A stretch of 64,000 nt of DNA from Rotaria macrura (Eukaryota > Rotifera > Eurotatoria > Philodinida > Philodinidae). The notes below the pieces were generated by a model. It made no database searches and was not told the origin of the DNA. It worked only from the letters and a program-made list of their open reading frames with translations. The first letter of the stretch is position 1. Every line of letters begins with the position of its first letter. The translations under genes were made by a program, and so were the position numbers. The DNA lies in the NCBI GenBank assembly GCA_900239685.1, contig OENT01000592.1, positions 1 through 64,000 on the forward strand, read 5' to 3'. This document shows positions 12,317-27,300 of the stretch, piece by piece.

Positions 12317-15300
12317 TTACATGAATGTTTCTAAACCAGCCCATGATCGGCCAAGAATATCGACATCTGTTGCTTGATCGATAATACAATCGATTTGTTC
12401 GTCAACAGTTAATTTATGATAACGATTAGAATTGTATTTCAGTATCATTTGGGCACGTCTACTATCGATTCCATCCCCGCCGACAACTTTTTCCATTTGA
12501 CGACGTGCTTCTTTCAAATTCGACGCACGAAGGAAACCATTTAATCTTAAATCAGATCTAAAACAAAAAAAAAGTACGACTATGTTTATAGAAATATCAT
12601 ATTCATTACGTATTCATACCCAGTTATAACTGCCGGATTAATTCCATTAAGTTTCAATCGTGCACTTTTGATACGATCTTTTGCATAAGTATCATCAGAA
12701 CGAACTAAATTTGTTTCTACAAAAAGAATTAGGAACACATTAGTTTGACTGTATATGATTTCATTGACATACCATTTTGTGCTACTTGTTTACTTGTTTT
12801 AAGTGCATGTTCCTAAAGACAATAAGTTTATTGTTATGTATGATCACTGATTCATCTGTAAGTATATGAATATAACCTACCATCCATTCCATTAATGGTT
12901 CTTTAATAAATACATCCATCGTACTAAGTAATAGATCAGAATTTTCACGTAATGCATTCATTGTATGAATCATTGTTGCACGAAATAGACCAGCTGTACC
13001 AATAGGTGACATTAATTGTGTAAGCTGTCGTGTTAAACGGATCGGTATGAGTTCTGGTACTGGTAAATGCTAAACGAAGAAAAACAAAATATTAGTTTTC
13101 TATTGAGAATATTCTAATTTCAATTTACAATCGTAGCTGCATTGAATGCTGAACCAAAATCAATACCAATTATCTGACCAGATGATGTATCGATAAGAAA
13201 ACTAAATAAAAAAAAATCAAACATATCGAATAACATCATTGAAAGTAAATGTCAACAAATACATATTCATTTTAACAGACTCAACTGTTCAATGTTTAAC
13301 AGTTATATTAATCATAAGAAATACACAAAGACAACTGTAAATTTAATACTTCATACAAACTATATTAAATTGAATCTGATAATATATAATTTCTTTCTAT
13401 CCAATGAAACTGTTCGACAAATTCCTAATATTCAACACGAGACTCTAGTCTATTTGTTTATCGTATTCTATGAATTGAATTTTGATCATATGCATTTCTG
13501 AGTAGTTTATAAGAGTTCAATGATTTGCAATGTCAAATTTTACAATGAATACTGTTAATTCATAAAGAGGGGTAGAGATTAAGTATAGGAATAATACTTT
13601 TTGCAGGAGTATGAATGATATAGTGTGCGATGGAGTCTATGAAGTATATATTTATATATAGAACATACTTCGATTGATGTCGATCACCAATACCAAGTAT
13701 ATATTGACTTGTACATAAGACAGCATAACTTGTAATAAATTGTCGACGTAATGTATAAAATCCTTCGTGAGAATTAGCAATTTTATAATAGGCACGTCGA
13801 AGTAAATCGGCTGGTACAACCGATTGTATATGATTGAATTCTTCTTGAACTTGAGCTTTAGTTAAACTAAGAAATAATTCAGCATACATTATTGTATTGT
13901 TAGCTGTTTTAGCTGTTGGTTTCGCTTTTTGATATGTATTCATGACATAATCTTGATAAAGTTTTCGTGGATGTTGTCCTTGATTAGTGATTATATCAAG
14001 TTCTTGATCGTTATAAGATTCTTCGATAAGATCTTTTAACGGACGTGTATTGTCAAGCCATTCGATCATACCCAATTTTGATGACATGGGAATAACTAAA
14101 AGAATTAATATATTTCGACTTCAATGAAATTCATTCAATTCAAATTACCTTTATATGTTCGTACGGCAATATGAGCTGAATTCGATTGATTACAATTTGG
14201 ATCATTATCATAGAGATCATTCATAATAGAGAATAGAGCTTCAATACGTTGATCTTGTCGTATATCTTCACCTGCTTTAACTAAAAATCGGTAATCATTT
14301 TCGTCATGTCCACGTATTGTTAAACGTTTTGGTAATCGTAATGAATGAAGTACCAAAAGTTTTTCATCGAAGCCAACTATTTTAATATGATGTTCAATTA
14401 ATGGTTTCTTTTTACTCGTGTATTGACCAGGTATTTCTAATTCACGTATGGACGATTTATCTAATATACGATTTTGTTGTCGAAATGTTGATGAGAACCA
14501 TGTTGAATAATCATTTATATTTGATTTATCTTGTAGAATTGTTTTTAATTTTAATGATATATTACCTAATGTTAAACGTGTATCACCTAATGATATGTTG
14601 GAAAATAGTTCACCATCTTTACCAAATAAATCGTCAAATTCTTTTTCAATTGCATGTTTAAATAATATTCTTATGGATGTTATTTTAGGTTTCGATAATG
14701 TACTATCATGTTCAATATTATCCTGTGTATTCGGTAATATAAGTTGATCATCATTAGTTTCATCAAGATGAATAGCATCAGAAAATAGTATATCCTTAAA
14801 TTTCTTTAAATGTATTTTCAATTTATCGATATCTCTTGTATTTGGATCATTGGATAGTAAATGAAATAATTCTTTTGACCATGTATCAAATTGTTGCTGT
14901 GGATTCAATTGATTCAATGCTTCAATGAATTCATTAACAAGTGGTGTATACCGATCTAATTGTTGTTGAATAGATTCAAGATTATGTTTCAATGTAGGAT
15001 CAGTGATAGAGTATTGTAATGTTTCATAACTTAATTTAAATGGATAGACTATTGATTGAGGATAGAGTTTGACGATTTGTTCAATTACTGGATATAATTT
15101 AAGACTTGAAAAGAATAAAAACAATACATATATATATATATACATGCAATGGATTAGTTTTATTGAAGATCTCATTCACAACGAACATGATCCCTTCGGG
15201 TAATACTAGTCTAATTCATTACAGAAGTCACTATGATTATGGTTCGTGTATATACAATACATTTATTCATAATTCGAAGATTCAACTAGTTCGAAAATGT

Positions 15301-18300
15301 AATTTACTCGAACCGATAGACTTGAGAGCAGTTTCGATAGAAACTATAGGTCACGAGAGATCAAATGATTCTCTATGTTACAATCGAACAGATACTTAGA
15401 ATTTCTAAGTATGTTCATTAGCTATAAGCGCAGTGTACAAGTTGAGTTTTACTTGAAAAATGCCAATACTTCAGCAAAGCTATGTTCTGTACCTATTGAA
15501 AATGTGTATAGCATACTGATAGCTATTTGAAAGATCGGTGGAAAAAATTTTGTTGTTTCATTCTTTAAAACAAGTCTGAAAAATGAATAATTAGACGTAT
15601 GAGAACTATGTTTTCTCGATGTTACATTTCTTCTAATACAGTTTTCACATATGTATTCAAATGACGTGTTATAATCAAGCTAGTTCTTTCTTCAATTGAA
15701 ATGATATCATTATCCCAAGATTTTACACTAGTGAAGCTCATAGCAAAGAAACGACTCACATTTTTAACAAATTATTTGAAGAGTTAATAAATTTTACCAG
15801 CGAATCTCATGAAAAATTATCAATCAGTGACAATTCTATATTATCATTTACGAAAAAATCAATTGAATGGAAAAATTTCTTACGCTATTGGTTTATCTAA
15901 ATGTGCAGTTATTTGATACAAACAATCGAAGAACATCCAACAAGGTGTTTCTTGTAATTTATCAGCAATTAAATCCAATGTCTTCGGATATAAATCAACA
16001 ATTTGTAATAATCGTGAAAAACGTTTCACACCTTCGTTCGAACCATATTTCATTGATAATAAAACAGATTTAACAACTAATTCAGCTATATTATTTCCAT
16101 GATCACCATTGAATAAATTTACTAATAGATTATTTTCATCTTCATTATTTTCATAACGACGTAAATAATCATCACAAATACTTGCTAATTCATTGTAATC
16201 ACGACTGAGAATATTTTCTTTTGCAACACGGATACTTGTCTAAATAAAGAAAAAGATATTTCCCTTGTTCATATAGTTTCTATGGAGTTAAGAAACGTTT
16301 TTCAATATGATAGTATTTATAGAGAATAGACGAACGAGAGAACTAACTTTGTAGGATAGATAAATTCAATCTAGGACTAATATAGATTATAGAAAAAAAA
16401 ACAATTTTGATGATACAAACGCAAGTCGACAAGAAGTTTCATACTTTCTATCTGATTTACAGTCATTTCTATCGAATTCTAGATATTCACTTAAAATAAG
16501 ACATGAATGTCATCGATAGTTGAAAGATTTACCGAGATGTGAAAATCTTTTATTAAACTAACATCAGTCATTTTCTTTGAAAATTTCAGTTTTATCGAAG
16601 AAGAATTTCTTAACAACTTACAGAAATATTTTGTATATCAGTTTCTTGTTTTTCAATATTATCTTTCAGCATGTTGACACATTTATTAAATAATTCATAT
16701 ATTAATATGTCAGCTTGCTGAATTTGACTATTAGTATTATTTTCTAATCCATACAAGTACATTTCTAATTGTTTATGTTTAGCTTGCGGAATTCTTTCAT
16801 CTTGTTCATAAACATGATAAGCTATGGGTTGTGCAAATAGGAAATCCATCACTGTCCGACAAAACTGTGAATTCAATTGTATATAATTAGAATTCAATTG
16901 TGCCGTTTGTTCATCAATAATTTTTAATGAATGAATTTTAACTTCCATTTTTTTTAATTCTTTAGCAACACTTGTCGATAATAGAGTTGCTAATGTTGAT
17001 GTTGACGATTGTATTTGATGACGTTTTATATGTACATCACAATAGATTTCATTCCAATAGATAGATTTCATCAATGGATTTTGACATAGATCAAGACGAT
17101 GACGTGTTTCATTTAATTTTGTTAAAGCTAATTTAAAATTACGTTGACGCAATGCACAAAAGGACATGTCCAATAACGATTGAACTTTATAATCAATCAA
17201 TAATGGATCGAATTCAGTCGCTTTCAAACGACTTGTAAATGTCATTCGTGGACCACCGATTAATTCATCGAGAATCTAAACATATGATATAATACTAACT
17301 AAAGTTTGATATTAGGAAAATTCTTTCAGCATAAAATTTTGTTTTGAGTGAATCTTCAAAAGTATTGATTATCAGTCAGTCAATATTAGATTTAGATAGT
17401 ATGAAATTTTTTGGGTTTACAGTCACGAGAATTTCGTGATTTTATATTTCGATGAATTAGATACATGAGATAAAATCGTTCAATTCACACGAGGAAACAT
17501 TACGAAGTGAGCAGCTCTGTTTTGACTCGTTCATAACTCATTCAATAGATTATATCGAGATTAGAAAAATATGAAAAAGATTCGAGCCCATGACCACCTA
17601 CTAGTGAAGTTTCACTGTGGCTAGGACAGTTCAACCCCAAATTTTACCTTTAGATAGATTGGATGCTTATTAGATAGTCCTGAAACTTCCAACGATAACA
17701 AACGAGATTTTCTCAACATACTGAATTTAGAAAAACAGCTGTTTACCATTGGATGGTACAGTAATCCAGTTTATTTGGGCATTGAACATTTCGAAAAAAC
17801 CACATTTGATATCGTTGGAACGTTCAGAACTATCTAATGACCATTAAATCTATCTGTAGATAAAACTTCTGGTTGGACTTCTTCATTCTGTTTTTTTTCC
17901 GAAATGCCTAACTCATAGTGAAACAACCATTATTCTTTACCAATAGGCCATGGGTGCGACTCCTTTTAATATTTTTCTTATTTCAATATAATTAATTGAA
18001 TGAAGTGTGAATGAGTTAAAAGAGAGCGAATCACTTCGATATGTTCCGTCTTTTAGTGAGTAGGTCACTGTTAAACTTCATATTTAGATTTGCAATGTTT
18101 ATGTTAGTCTCTATCAATCGTTACTTATCATGATAGATAACATATGAAGATACTAGTATGTCAGCAAGACAATGATTTTTTCATGTACGAAAAACATTCA
18201 CTTGAAAAGTAGCAACACACTGAAGAGCATTGAATAAATGATGAGTTCTGGTTCTGGTAAATTTTTGTTTATTAATCCCTTCTCAGAGGTTCGAAATGAA

Positions 18301-21300
18301 AAAGTTACACCACAGATAGATTTTCATTTGTTCTCTGAATACAATATTTTCAATATCATCGATTGCGAATGATCTTTACGAAAATAGTTCAACATTAAAG
18401 TTCCTCTACAATATGAGTCGTCTAGAAAATTTGTTATATTTAGATTGGGGAGAAATCAAAAGTGGACGATTGTTGTGCAAGTTTTGAGGCAGAGTAAAAT
18501 ATTAAGATAAAAATCATGTCATCTTCTCCGTAACAATTAACTAAGGTACCAATTTATTGGATTCAACATAATGAAATGAGCAATATCTATTTGAATAGAA
18601 AATATATCTTATTACCAAATAAACTAGTTATGTTCCGGATTATTTACACTACCATTCCAATTAAAAAAAACTACAGAACGGAAATTGAATACTAGATATC
18701 TGAGACATCCGTATATTTAATTCAAAATTTCAAACATTTCTTTCATCTTAATTTTTATACATACATCTAAATACAATGATCGATTGGTCACGATATCATC
18801 CCATGTTTGAATAGAACTACGTATAACATCTGGCAATTGCCATTTTGCTAATAAATCATTATGTATACGTTCAAGAAATAAATCTCGTGTTGTTGTATCA
18901 TGCTTATTGTTTGTTAAATAACGATTTTCCAGTGATTTTAATAATGGTAAGTTTTGTTCAATAAAAACAAGAAATTGATCAAGTTCATAATATGGTTGAA
19001 TCAATTGAATTGTTGTTTTACGACCATATTCACTCAAACGACTTAATGTTGACCAACGAAGTAAGAATTGTTCTTTAGTATATTGAATATAATATTTTGC
19101 ACCTGAAATTCATGTATAGTACAATTTACAGATGTAATTATAATCATGTGCACAAGATTCCTTTAGTTTTAGTTAAGATAAATTTTTCGACTGCCAGGTA
19201 CTTCCAAACAGAGTCAAACTATTCTTATATGAAACAGATGTCTATTGTCTAAAACATGATAGGTTGATTAATATATGAACATATAGATTAAAACAAGTAT
19301 GACTGATGAGCAAGAAGAATAGGAATGACTCCAATATATACATAAAAAATCAAGTTTGCATTAATTAGTTGTCATTTTTTTCTGTATTCATTTAAGAAAT
19401 AATGAGCACTTTTTTGAAATCAACTAATCACTTTCTCATCTTCTTGCAAGACTAACTGTAGAATCTCGAACAATAGGTAGGAATTCGCACGTTATAGAAT
19501 CTTTTACATCGTATTTCCAGGAGACTATAACGGATTATAGTATTTCGAGCACACAAGTATTCTGAGATATTATTTTCATTGTCATATGTTCTTCGATATC
19601 TATGTGTATATACAGGCAAAGAATCATTTACGATCATAAGGTTTTGTTATGATAGACCGTCGAAGTGAAAACATGTTGATTTACATTGTGTTCAGTCGTT
19701 TCATAGATAAAAAATACGGACGACGAACAAAAATTGTTTTTCTTTCCTTTTAACTCAATACTTACGATCGAAATCTTTTTGATAAAGAAAAAATGTCGCT
19801 AATTCAAATGGATATTGTTTTTCAATATAAGAACGTTTAACGAATGTTGTCTCTGAATTGCCTGTGACCATTGTATTACTTGAATTAGTTGATAGATTAT
19901 TGAAAAATTGACACAAATCATTTTGTTCTAGCTGTTCTTTTTCACTGCCGGATATAAGCAATTTCAATTTAGCACGTATAGCGTAGGGCATTAAATAATT
20001 CAATTGATGAGCATCCGACCATAATGTATCAAATGTCGTATTGTCAATAAATATGTGTTTAGACATAATTGTCCAATTATTCAATTGATTACAACAATTT
20101 AACATTGATTGTGTCCAAAATTCATGTTCTAATTCTAATATTGGATTATTGATAGTTTCATCTGTTAATGGATATTGCTCCAAAGCTGTAACGTAACTAT
20201 TTAAAGCTAGGAGAAAATCCATATGACTTTCTTCTTCAATTGCACGTAATGTTATTGATTTAAGACCGGGTGTTTGAGAAAAAATACCACGTACATCATC
20301 ATAATTAGCTAATGAACGATAACATTTAGCTAATTCAAGCCATTGATCAATTTTTTTATACAATTGACTGTTAAGATCAGGATCAGATTTTAATTTCTTT
20401 TTCATTGGTCCCGATAATAATTGTTTATATTCATTTGATTGATTTAAACGTATATAACCTTCAATTGTTAATATACCAACAGATTCTAAATGACTTGCTA
20501 TGGTCGATGCACTTAAATATTGTGCTGATATTTGTATTTGTTCAGGTTTAGATAGAACAATATCGAGTAGAGCAGCAACAAATGATGGATAGAATATTTC
20601 TGATTGTGATAACATAACATCAAAACGATGTTGAATTGTATTTAATAAATTACAATACTCATCAGAAGATAATTTATCTTCAAGTGCATTTAATATAGAT
20701 GTGAATAAACCTGCATATAATAAACGTGCTATGTGATTATCATATTGTGCAAGTGCTTGTAAGGGTATAATAATATCACTGTAACGTATTTGTATATCCG
20801 GTAATTCACCAATACGATACGTACGATATTTTTCAACTTGATTTTCTTGTTTTAATTTTATTTCATTTAGAAATTGTTGTTCAGTTTGTTTTTTTTCATT
20901 TTGTTTTCGAGCAAAATAGGCAGCTAAAAATTGGAATGAGAAAGGAAATTTTTATATATTTATTAAGAGAAACTACTACGAATGAATTTATTCCTTGCTT
21001 TGAATTATCAAACGAATGATGAAATCGCGTTCGGTAACTACTATTGTGTTACTTACTGATGGGAGAATTTCTGAAATAGTTTGGTTTTCTATTGGCGAAG
21101 GAATTTTCATAACTATTGAAGCACGTTTTGATTGAGTATGTACTCGAACGATAGATCTTGTTCAACTCGTAAATATATTACCATATTTCGATTGTCTTAG
21201 ACTAGTATTTGTGCTATATCGAAGATTTACTACGTAGATTTTACAATAAAAACTATAATGATTCTAGTTTAAGTTTGTCTACTACTTTACTTTAAAAACT

Positions 21301-24300
21301 ATTCAGTGTTCAAAATTCTCATGTGTAAAATAGCAAACTTTACTCATATGTTTACATCTGTACCAGAGAAGTAGTAGACAAATTAAGACTAGTATCAACA
21401 AACAATCACATTATGAATCTTCATCATGCAGAAATTAACGTTGAAATTTAAGAAGAGATTGAAGAAATGCATATGTTCTCCCGTGAGTTTTGATAATACT
21501 AATGCTCGAGGATCTAGAGGAATCAAGATCAAAGCAAGAAAAAAATGGAACTTGGCAACTCATAGTTTATAGATTTCAACCAGATATGTCTCTACTAATA
21601 TAAACAAAGAATGAAAATGAAACGATTCCCTGTGAACGAATTTCCAATGATTGTATACGCGATAATATTCTTTTTCAATGTATTCGATAGTAAAATTTCG
21701 TCTATCTATTATAATAGGGAAATTTTAAAAAGGCTAATACGATACGTACACGATGGTATAAAGATAAGTTTTTCTCGTATGGATAAAAGCAAATGTTGTC
21801 GCAGTTCTTACAGACTAGATTTAGAATTCTATTCACTATTTATTGAAAATGATATTCTATGGTCCATTGTAAAGGCAAGATAAGGAGCATATAGAATACG
21901 ATGTTTCGTAGAACACCAGGGAATTGATTTTTTTTTCAAAATTATGGCATAATACAAACCGACAGGTGGTAGATAATTCTTTAGTTCGACTGCATGTTAT
22001 GAAGCTCTGTGTTATTATTAGCACTAATAAACTAAAGTGGGGAAAATAAAACTTGGCCATTAGAAGTCGAAAATGTCCAACTTAGTAAAATCATTGGTTG
22101 AATCTCATCGATTGAAAACTAAGTTTGTTTATACATGTTAAGTCTTATTGTCTTAGCGATAGCACAATATGACTTACTCAAACTTCAAATAGATTCTCTT
22201 CATGCATAGACACATAGTGTTAAAATTTAAAATCAAAACAACTGTGAAACTACAGCTCAATCAATTAATCTCTGATAATTGCTAAAACTTAATTTGAAAC
22301 GATATCATACTCATAGCTCGCTCAAGTCAAGAGATAACAAATTTATTGGATTTTTAGCGAACTACTAAATGAGATCTATATGTTGTAGGTGAATATATGC
22401 AATTAGCTTTTAGGTGTATAATACATACACACGCATATATATCGTATATGTCTATTATGTATTTGATTGATAAAGTATACAGTTATGAAGAGTCAAGCTA
22501 CGAATCGACTCTTTTTCACGTCTGTCAAAAATAATCAACTTAAATTAAGATTGACTGTACATCGAAATACGTTTATGTACGAAAAAACACTTAGTTTACC
22601 ATGTAATTGTCCTGAATCTTTAAGAAATCTTCTTTTCAATCTAAATATATCGTCATCCTCGTCATCGAAACTATTTTGATTTTGTGTTTTCCCTTGTGTA
22701 TTTGTTTTTAATTTTTTGTTGGCATTATCCACGTCGACAATTAATGAAGTTGTTTTCTTTGTTTGTGTTGATAATGTTGGTAGAGCAAATGTATTGATTG
22801 AATCTAATGTATTTGTTTGTTTAAGCCAATTATAATTTGTACTACTATTATTATTAGTATCTAACATTTGTGTTGGAATAAATTGCTGCCTATTTGATAT
22901 TTCTTGTGTTTGTAATATCATTGGTGATGGTGCATTAGATGTTGTTTGTTGTTCTGCATTATTATTAGTTTCACTTAATGTCTGCATGAATTGTACAGGA
23001 TCCATAGTCATTAAGTTGTTTGTTGTTGTCGATAGAGATGGATCAATTGTTGATTGTGATTGTAAGGTAAATAATGGCATCATATATGTATGATGACGTT
23101 GACGCCAATTGCATACCAATGGAAATTCTTGAAATAAACATTTATCAAGTGGATTTTCGAATATAAAATGATTATAATCAGGATTATGTGTTGTACGTTC
23201 AAGAAGAAAATTCGTACAATAATTTAAATATTCATTTTCAGTTTTTATCGAATATAATTGATCAACTAATGCCATGAGACGATGATGTGATAATGTACTC
23301 AAACGTTTTGTATCACACCAAAAATTTCGACAATTAACACGTATATATTCGTTTTTACTTGATAACAATTGAAGTAATTGTTCACGTACATGATGATAGA
23401 ACATTTCTGATAATGGTGTTATGGACGTTCTCAATTGTGTTGCTAAATAATTTGTTACATAATCATACATCCATTTATAGATTTCAAGTGTCCATATTTG
23501 ACATTCATTGGGACCATCAACAAATAATAGTTGTGCTATTTCATATAGTTGTTCATGTGTTAGCTTAGGTAAAAGTTTATGCAATAAACGCAAAGCAACG
23601 CCACGAATACCAAAGTCTCTAGAAATCAACAGATTCATTAGGAAAAAAAACAATTATGTAATTCTTATCTAAATCTAAGATTCAATCATTAAGTTTGTAA
23701 ATTAGAATTATGCCAGTCGTATTCCTAGGTAATTAGACTTGTAATTGGTGATAATTGAACTTTCTTCAGCTGATAATATTAATTGTATATATTTAACAGA
23801 TACTTTTTGTCAACTGTCTTTAACAAGATCGAGAAATCTTCTCGGTGGTAATTTTCTAGTTCAATTCAATCGCGTGTGTCAATCATTTTAAAGTCTCCAT
23901 AAGAGTTATTTGTACTTGTTCTTATCCTTTGTGTGTGTGTGTGTGTGTGCAGAGTGAAGTATTATTTCTTTCAAATGATAATCCATTCATGCACGGAAAA
24001 TTTGCTTTCCAAATTAACGTACAAGCTTTCGAATGGAGACTACGTAAGTTATGATCGAAAAACTGAACAATATCGAATGCTAATGTTGATGCTCAATGAT
24101 TGAAAACGAGTCGTATCATTCATGGAATTTGATTTTCGAACTTCTAGTTGATTGACCAGAAAAACTTTTTCGCTAATCAACAGTTGAAGTTTGATTAAAT
24201 TACTTCAAAGTATATCATTGAGCAGTGAAAAATTTTATGCAAAATTTTAGAGTTCATCGATGAAAACATAATAATTAACGTAATGATATTCTAGAGGAAT

Positions 24301-27300
24301 GATACTTTTACAGTCAACTAACGCATTACCTTTCAATAAGAATGAATTGAGAGTTGTGCTCGAACTCAAAAATCCATCGTTTTATATTCTAATTGTTTTG
24401 CAATGACTCATAACGACACTTAGTTGTTTTTTATACATTTACAAAATGAAGCTTTTGATAAATTTTGAACGATGAGCAAAAATCGAAAATTTACATTGAA
24501 ATACATATGGGCAATAAACTAGCAAAGAAAAACAAGAAAGGGTTCTATTTACTTGTGTATAAGAATATCTAATATTCCTGCAGCTCGTAATTCTAAATAT
24601 GCAGAATCAAATTCTGTTATATTCGGAATTAATGATTCTAAACATTCGATTTTAATATCGCCATACATTTTCTTCATACCAAACATTAATTTATTCATAA
24701 TACTAGAAAATTAAATTTTTCTTTTATTTGTTCCATATTCAGTTTAAGAAAATGTATTCTTACGTTTTCTCAACAATTTGTGGATAATGTTTTTGTATTG
24801 AATAAACACATGTTACATATGTATCCGATAAACCTTGACTATTATGCCATTTTAATATTAAACTTAATTGTTCCAATAAACGTTGATTTGGTTCAGCTTT
24901 TATTCTTTTAACATTTAACAACATTCCTATGACTTCTGCAGCTGCTGCATAAATATTTCTATATGTATTTTTCATATTCTTTAAAATAGTATCATTAAAT
25001 TTATCTTCGGTTAAATCATTTGGTACGGTTGTTAATATTGAGCCCGTTGTTACGGGCGGAAGATTTCCTGTTGGTGCTGGTGGTACATAATACGGTAATA
25101 TTTCATTTGCTAATAAAATTCCCATTAATGATAGACCTATTGCATTTTGTTTAGATTTTAGATCTGGCTCAGAAATTAATTTATAGAGAATTAATGTTGG
25201 TGAATGTATACGTTCTTTCCAACATTCAATTAATTTTTTAATTAAATCTAAATTTGATTTCATAACAATAGGATTACGATGTGAACAATTTGAAAATAAA
25301 TATTCTATGAGACGTTGCACGGCTATAGAATCTAGTTCACTCGGTATAGCTTGTTTATGCCATGATAATAATATGACAATCGTATCGATTATAAATGTAT
25401 TTAGACCTTCAGATGAATTTTCAAACATTTGATTACACATTTGTATAATTGGTGTTAGCCAATAACGTGCATAAGGTTTAAATATTGTATGTGTATGAAT
25501 AATCAGACGCATTAGAAATAATTTTATATTAAATGATAAAAGTGGATCACTAAATTTCTTATACACGCATATCATCCATGGTGGCATTTCTGATGTTTGA
25601 GAAGGATGTTCATTTATAGGAATAATACCATTTGTTTCCATATGTTTTAGTAAACAAACCATAGGTACCATACATGGATGTAAATTAAGTTCGTCCATTT
25701 CCATATCGATAAATTCCGTACCGATTTCATCATCAGAACCTTCGATCAATGCTGGTCTATCATCATCAAATTTCTTTGGATTGGGTAAATTTGTTGATGG
25801 ATTATCTGATAAACTTTTATTTAAATCATTTTGTTGTTGATTGACAGCAGCCGATGTAAAATCGAATACAGCCAATTCGTCTGTTAGACTACTACCAAAT
25901 AAATACTGTGATGACAGATAACGTGGTGTGCTTGATAGACGTTGTTGTTGTAAGGGATTATCAGATTTCGATGTTGTTAATATTTTTTTACATAGAATAT
26001 TTAATAACGTACGCTTATCTTTAGCATAGTAACGTTCGAGTTCAAGTGGAAATGTATATTTATGTTCAGGATTAATTAAATTTTCAAAGATATATTCATC
26101 CTGAAATGTAAAGAAAAAGAATTATTTGAATTTGGTTCACATATATATATAAATGACTAATCGAAATACTGAGAATTAGGGTAACTATAATTGAATTAGA
26201 AATATTATGAAAGAAGTTTGAAAAAGGTTACTTCATTCTACTGTATTTTTTTTTATGAATGTTGTTGTATCGAATGAAACAATTGATGATACATTTGAAA
26301 GTGAATAAAGAGATACGAGTTTGATGAGAATAGTTCAATTTATCGATGCGGAGGATTTTTTTATAGGTCGTACGGCTAAGATATAACTAGATAACTTGGA
26401 ATCATTTCTCTTGAGTTTATTTTTCAATAACCTATCTAAATTCTGTAGAATTTTCTCAATGATTACGAAATATCTAGAAGTATCATAAGAGTACAAGTCC
26501 ATCATGTGATACGGTTAAAGTGGTTGATTGTAACAAATTTAAGATATTGGTCGAGATGTCTCTTATTCTCGTTGTATTCAAGGGACAGTATAGGGATAAG
26601 CCAGTATCTAAAATTCACGATTGCACGCCTCCCAGTCTGTGATTGTAGAAGTATTTTTAGACTATTACTATAAGTCAAGCATTTATGCCACCGGCAACGT
26701 AGCATCAAAATATTGATTGAAATGCATTCAATCTAGATTTAAAGCTGAAATACAATTTTTCATTTTCTCATACAAGAACTAGTTGATTTCAACTTATTTT
26801 TCTTTGTCTTTATACAATAAGTATACGATGACACTACATTTATCAAAGATGAACAAACATTGTTCATTCGATATGTTATTTGATTTGTCTAGTTTCTTGT
26901 GTCAATTGTCTCTGATGATTTTCTATTTAGAATTTTCGGAAACGACCAGTATTGATTAGAAAATATGAACACTCAAAAGGATCTTTTTGATCAGTTTAAA
27001 CAAACGATGTATCACATGCTATATTTCAAGATTAGAAGATACCAAAAGTAAATTTTAAAAATCCTATGTAGCTTTTCTTTTCTCTAGAATATGATAACAA
27101 TATGTTTAGAAAGAAAAATTTACACTTGGCTCAAAAGCTTGTTTACGTCTGGTAATTTTCGATGACTTTTCGATAGACACACAATCTGAGTGAACTAAAT
27201 CGAGTGTTTGGAATCAGCGTCAAAAACTGCAACTAATTATGTCCAGTGTGCAATATTGAAAAACAAACTAGCACAACTTTTAGAGTGTTTTTTTTTGCGT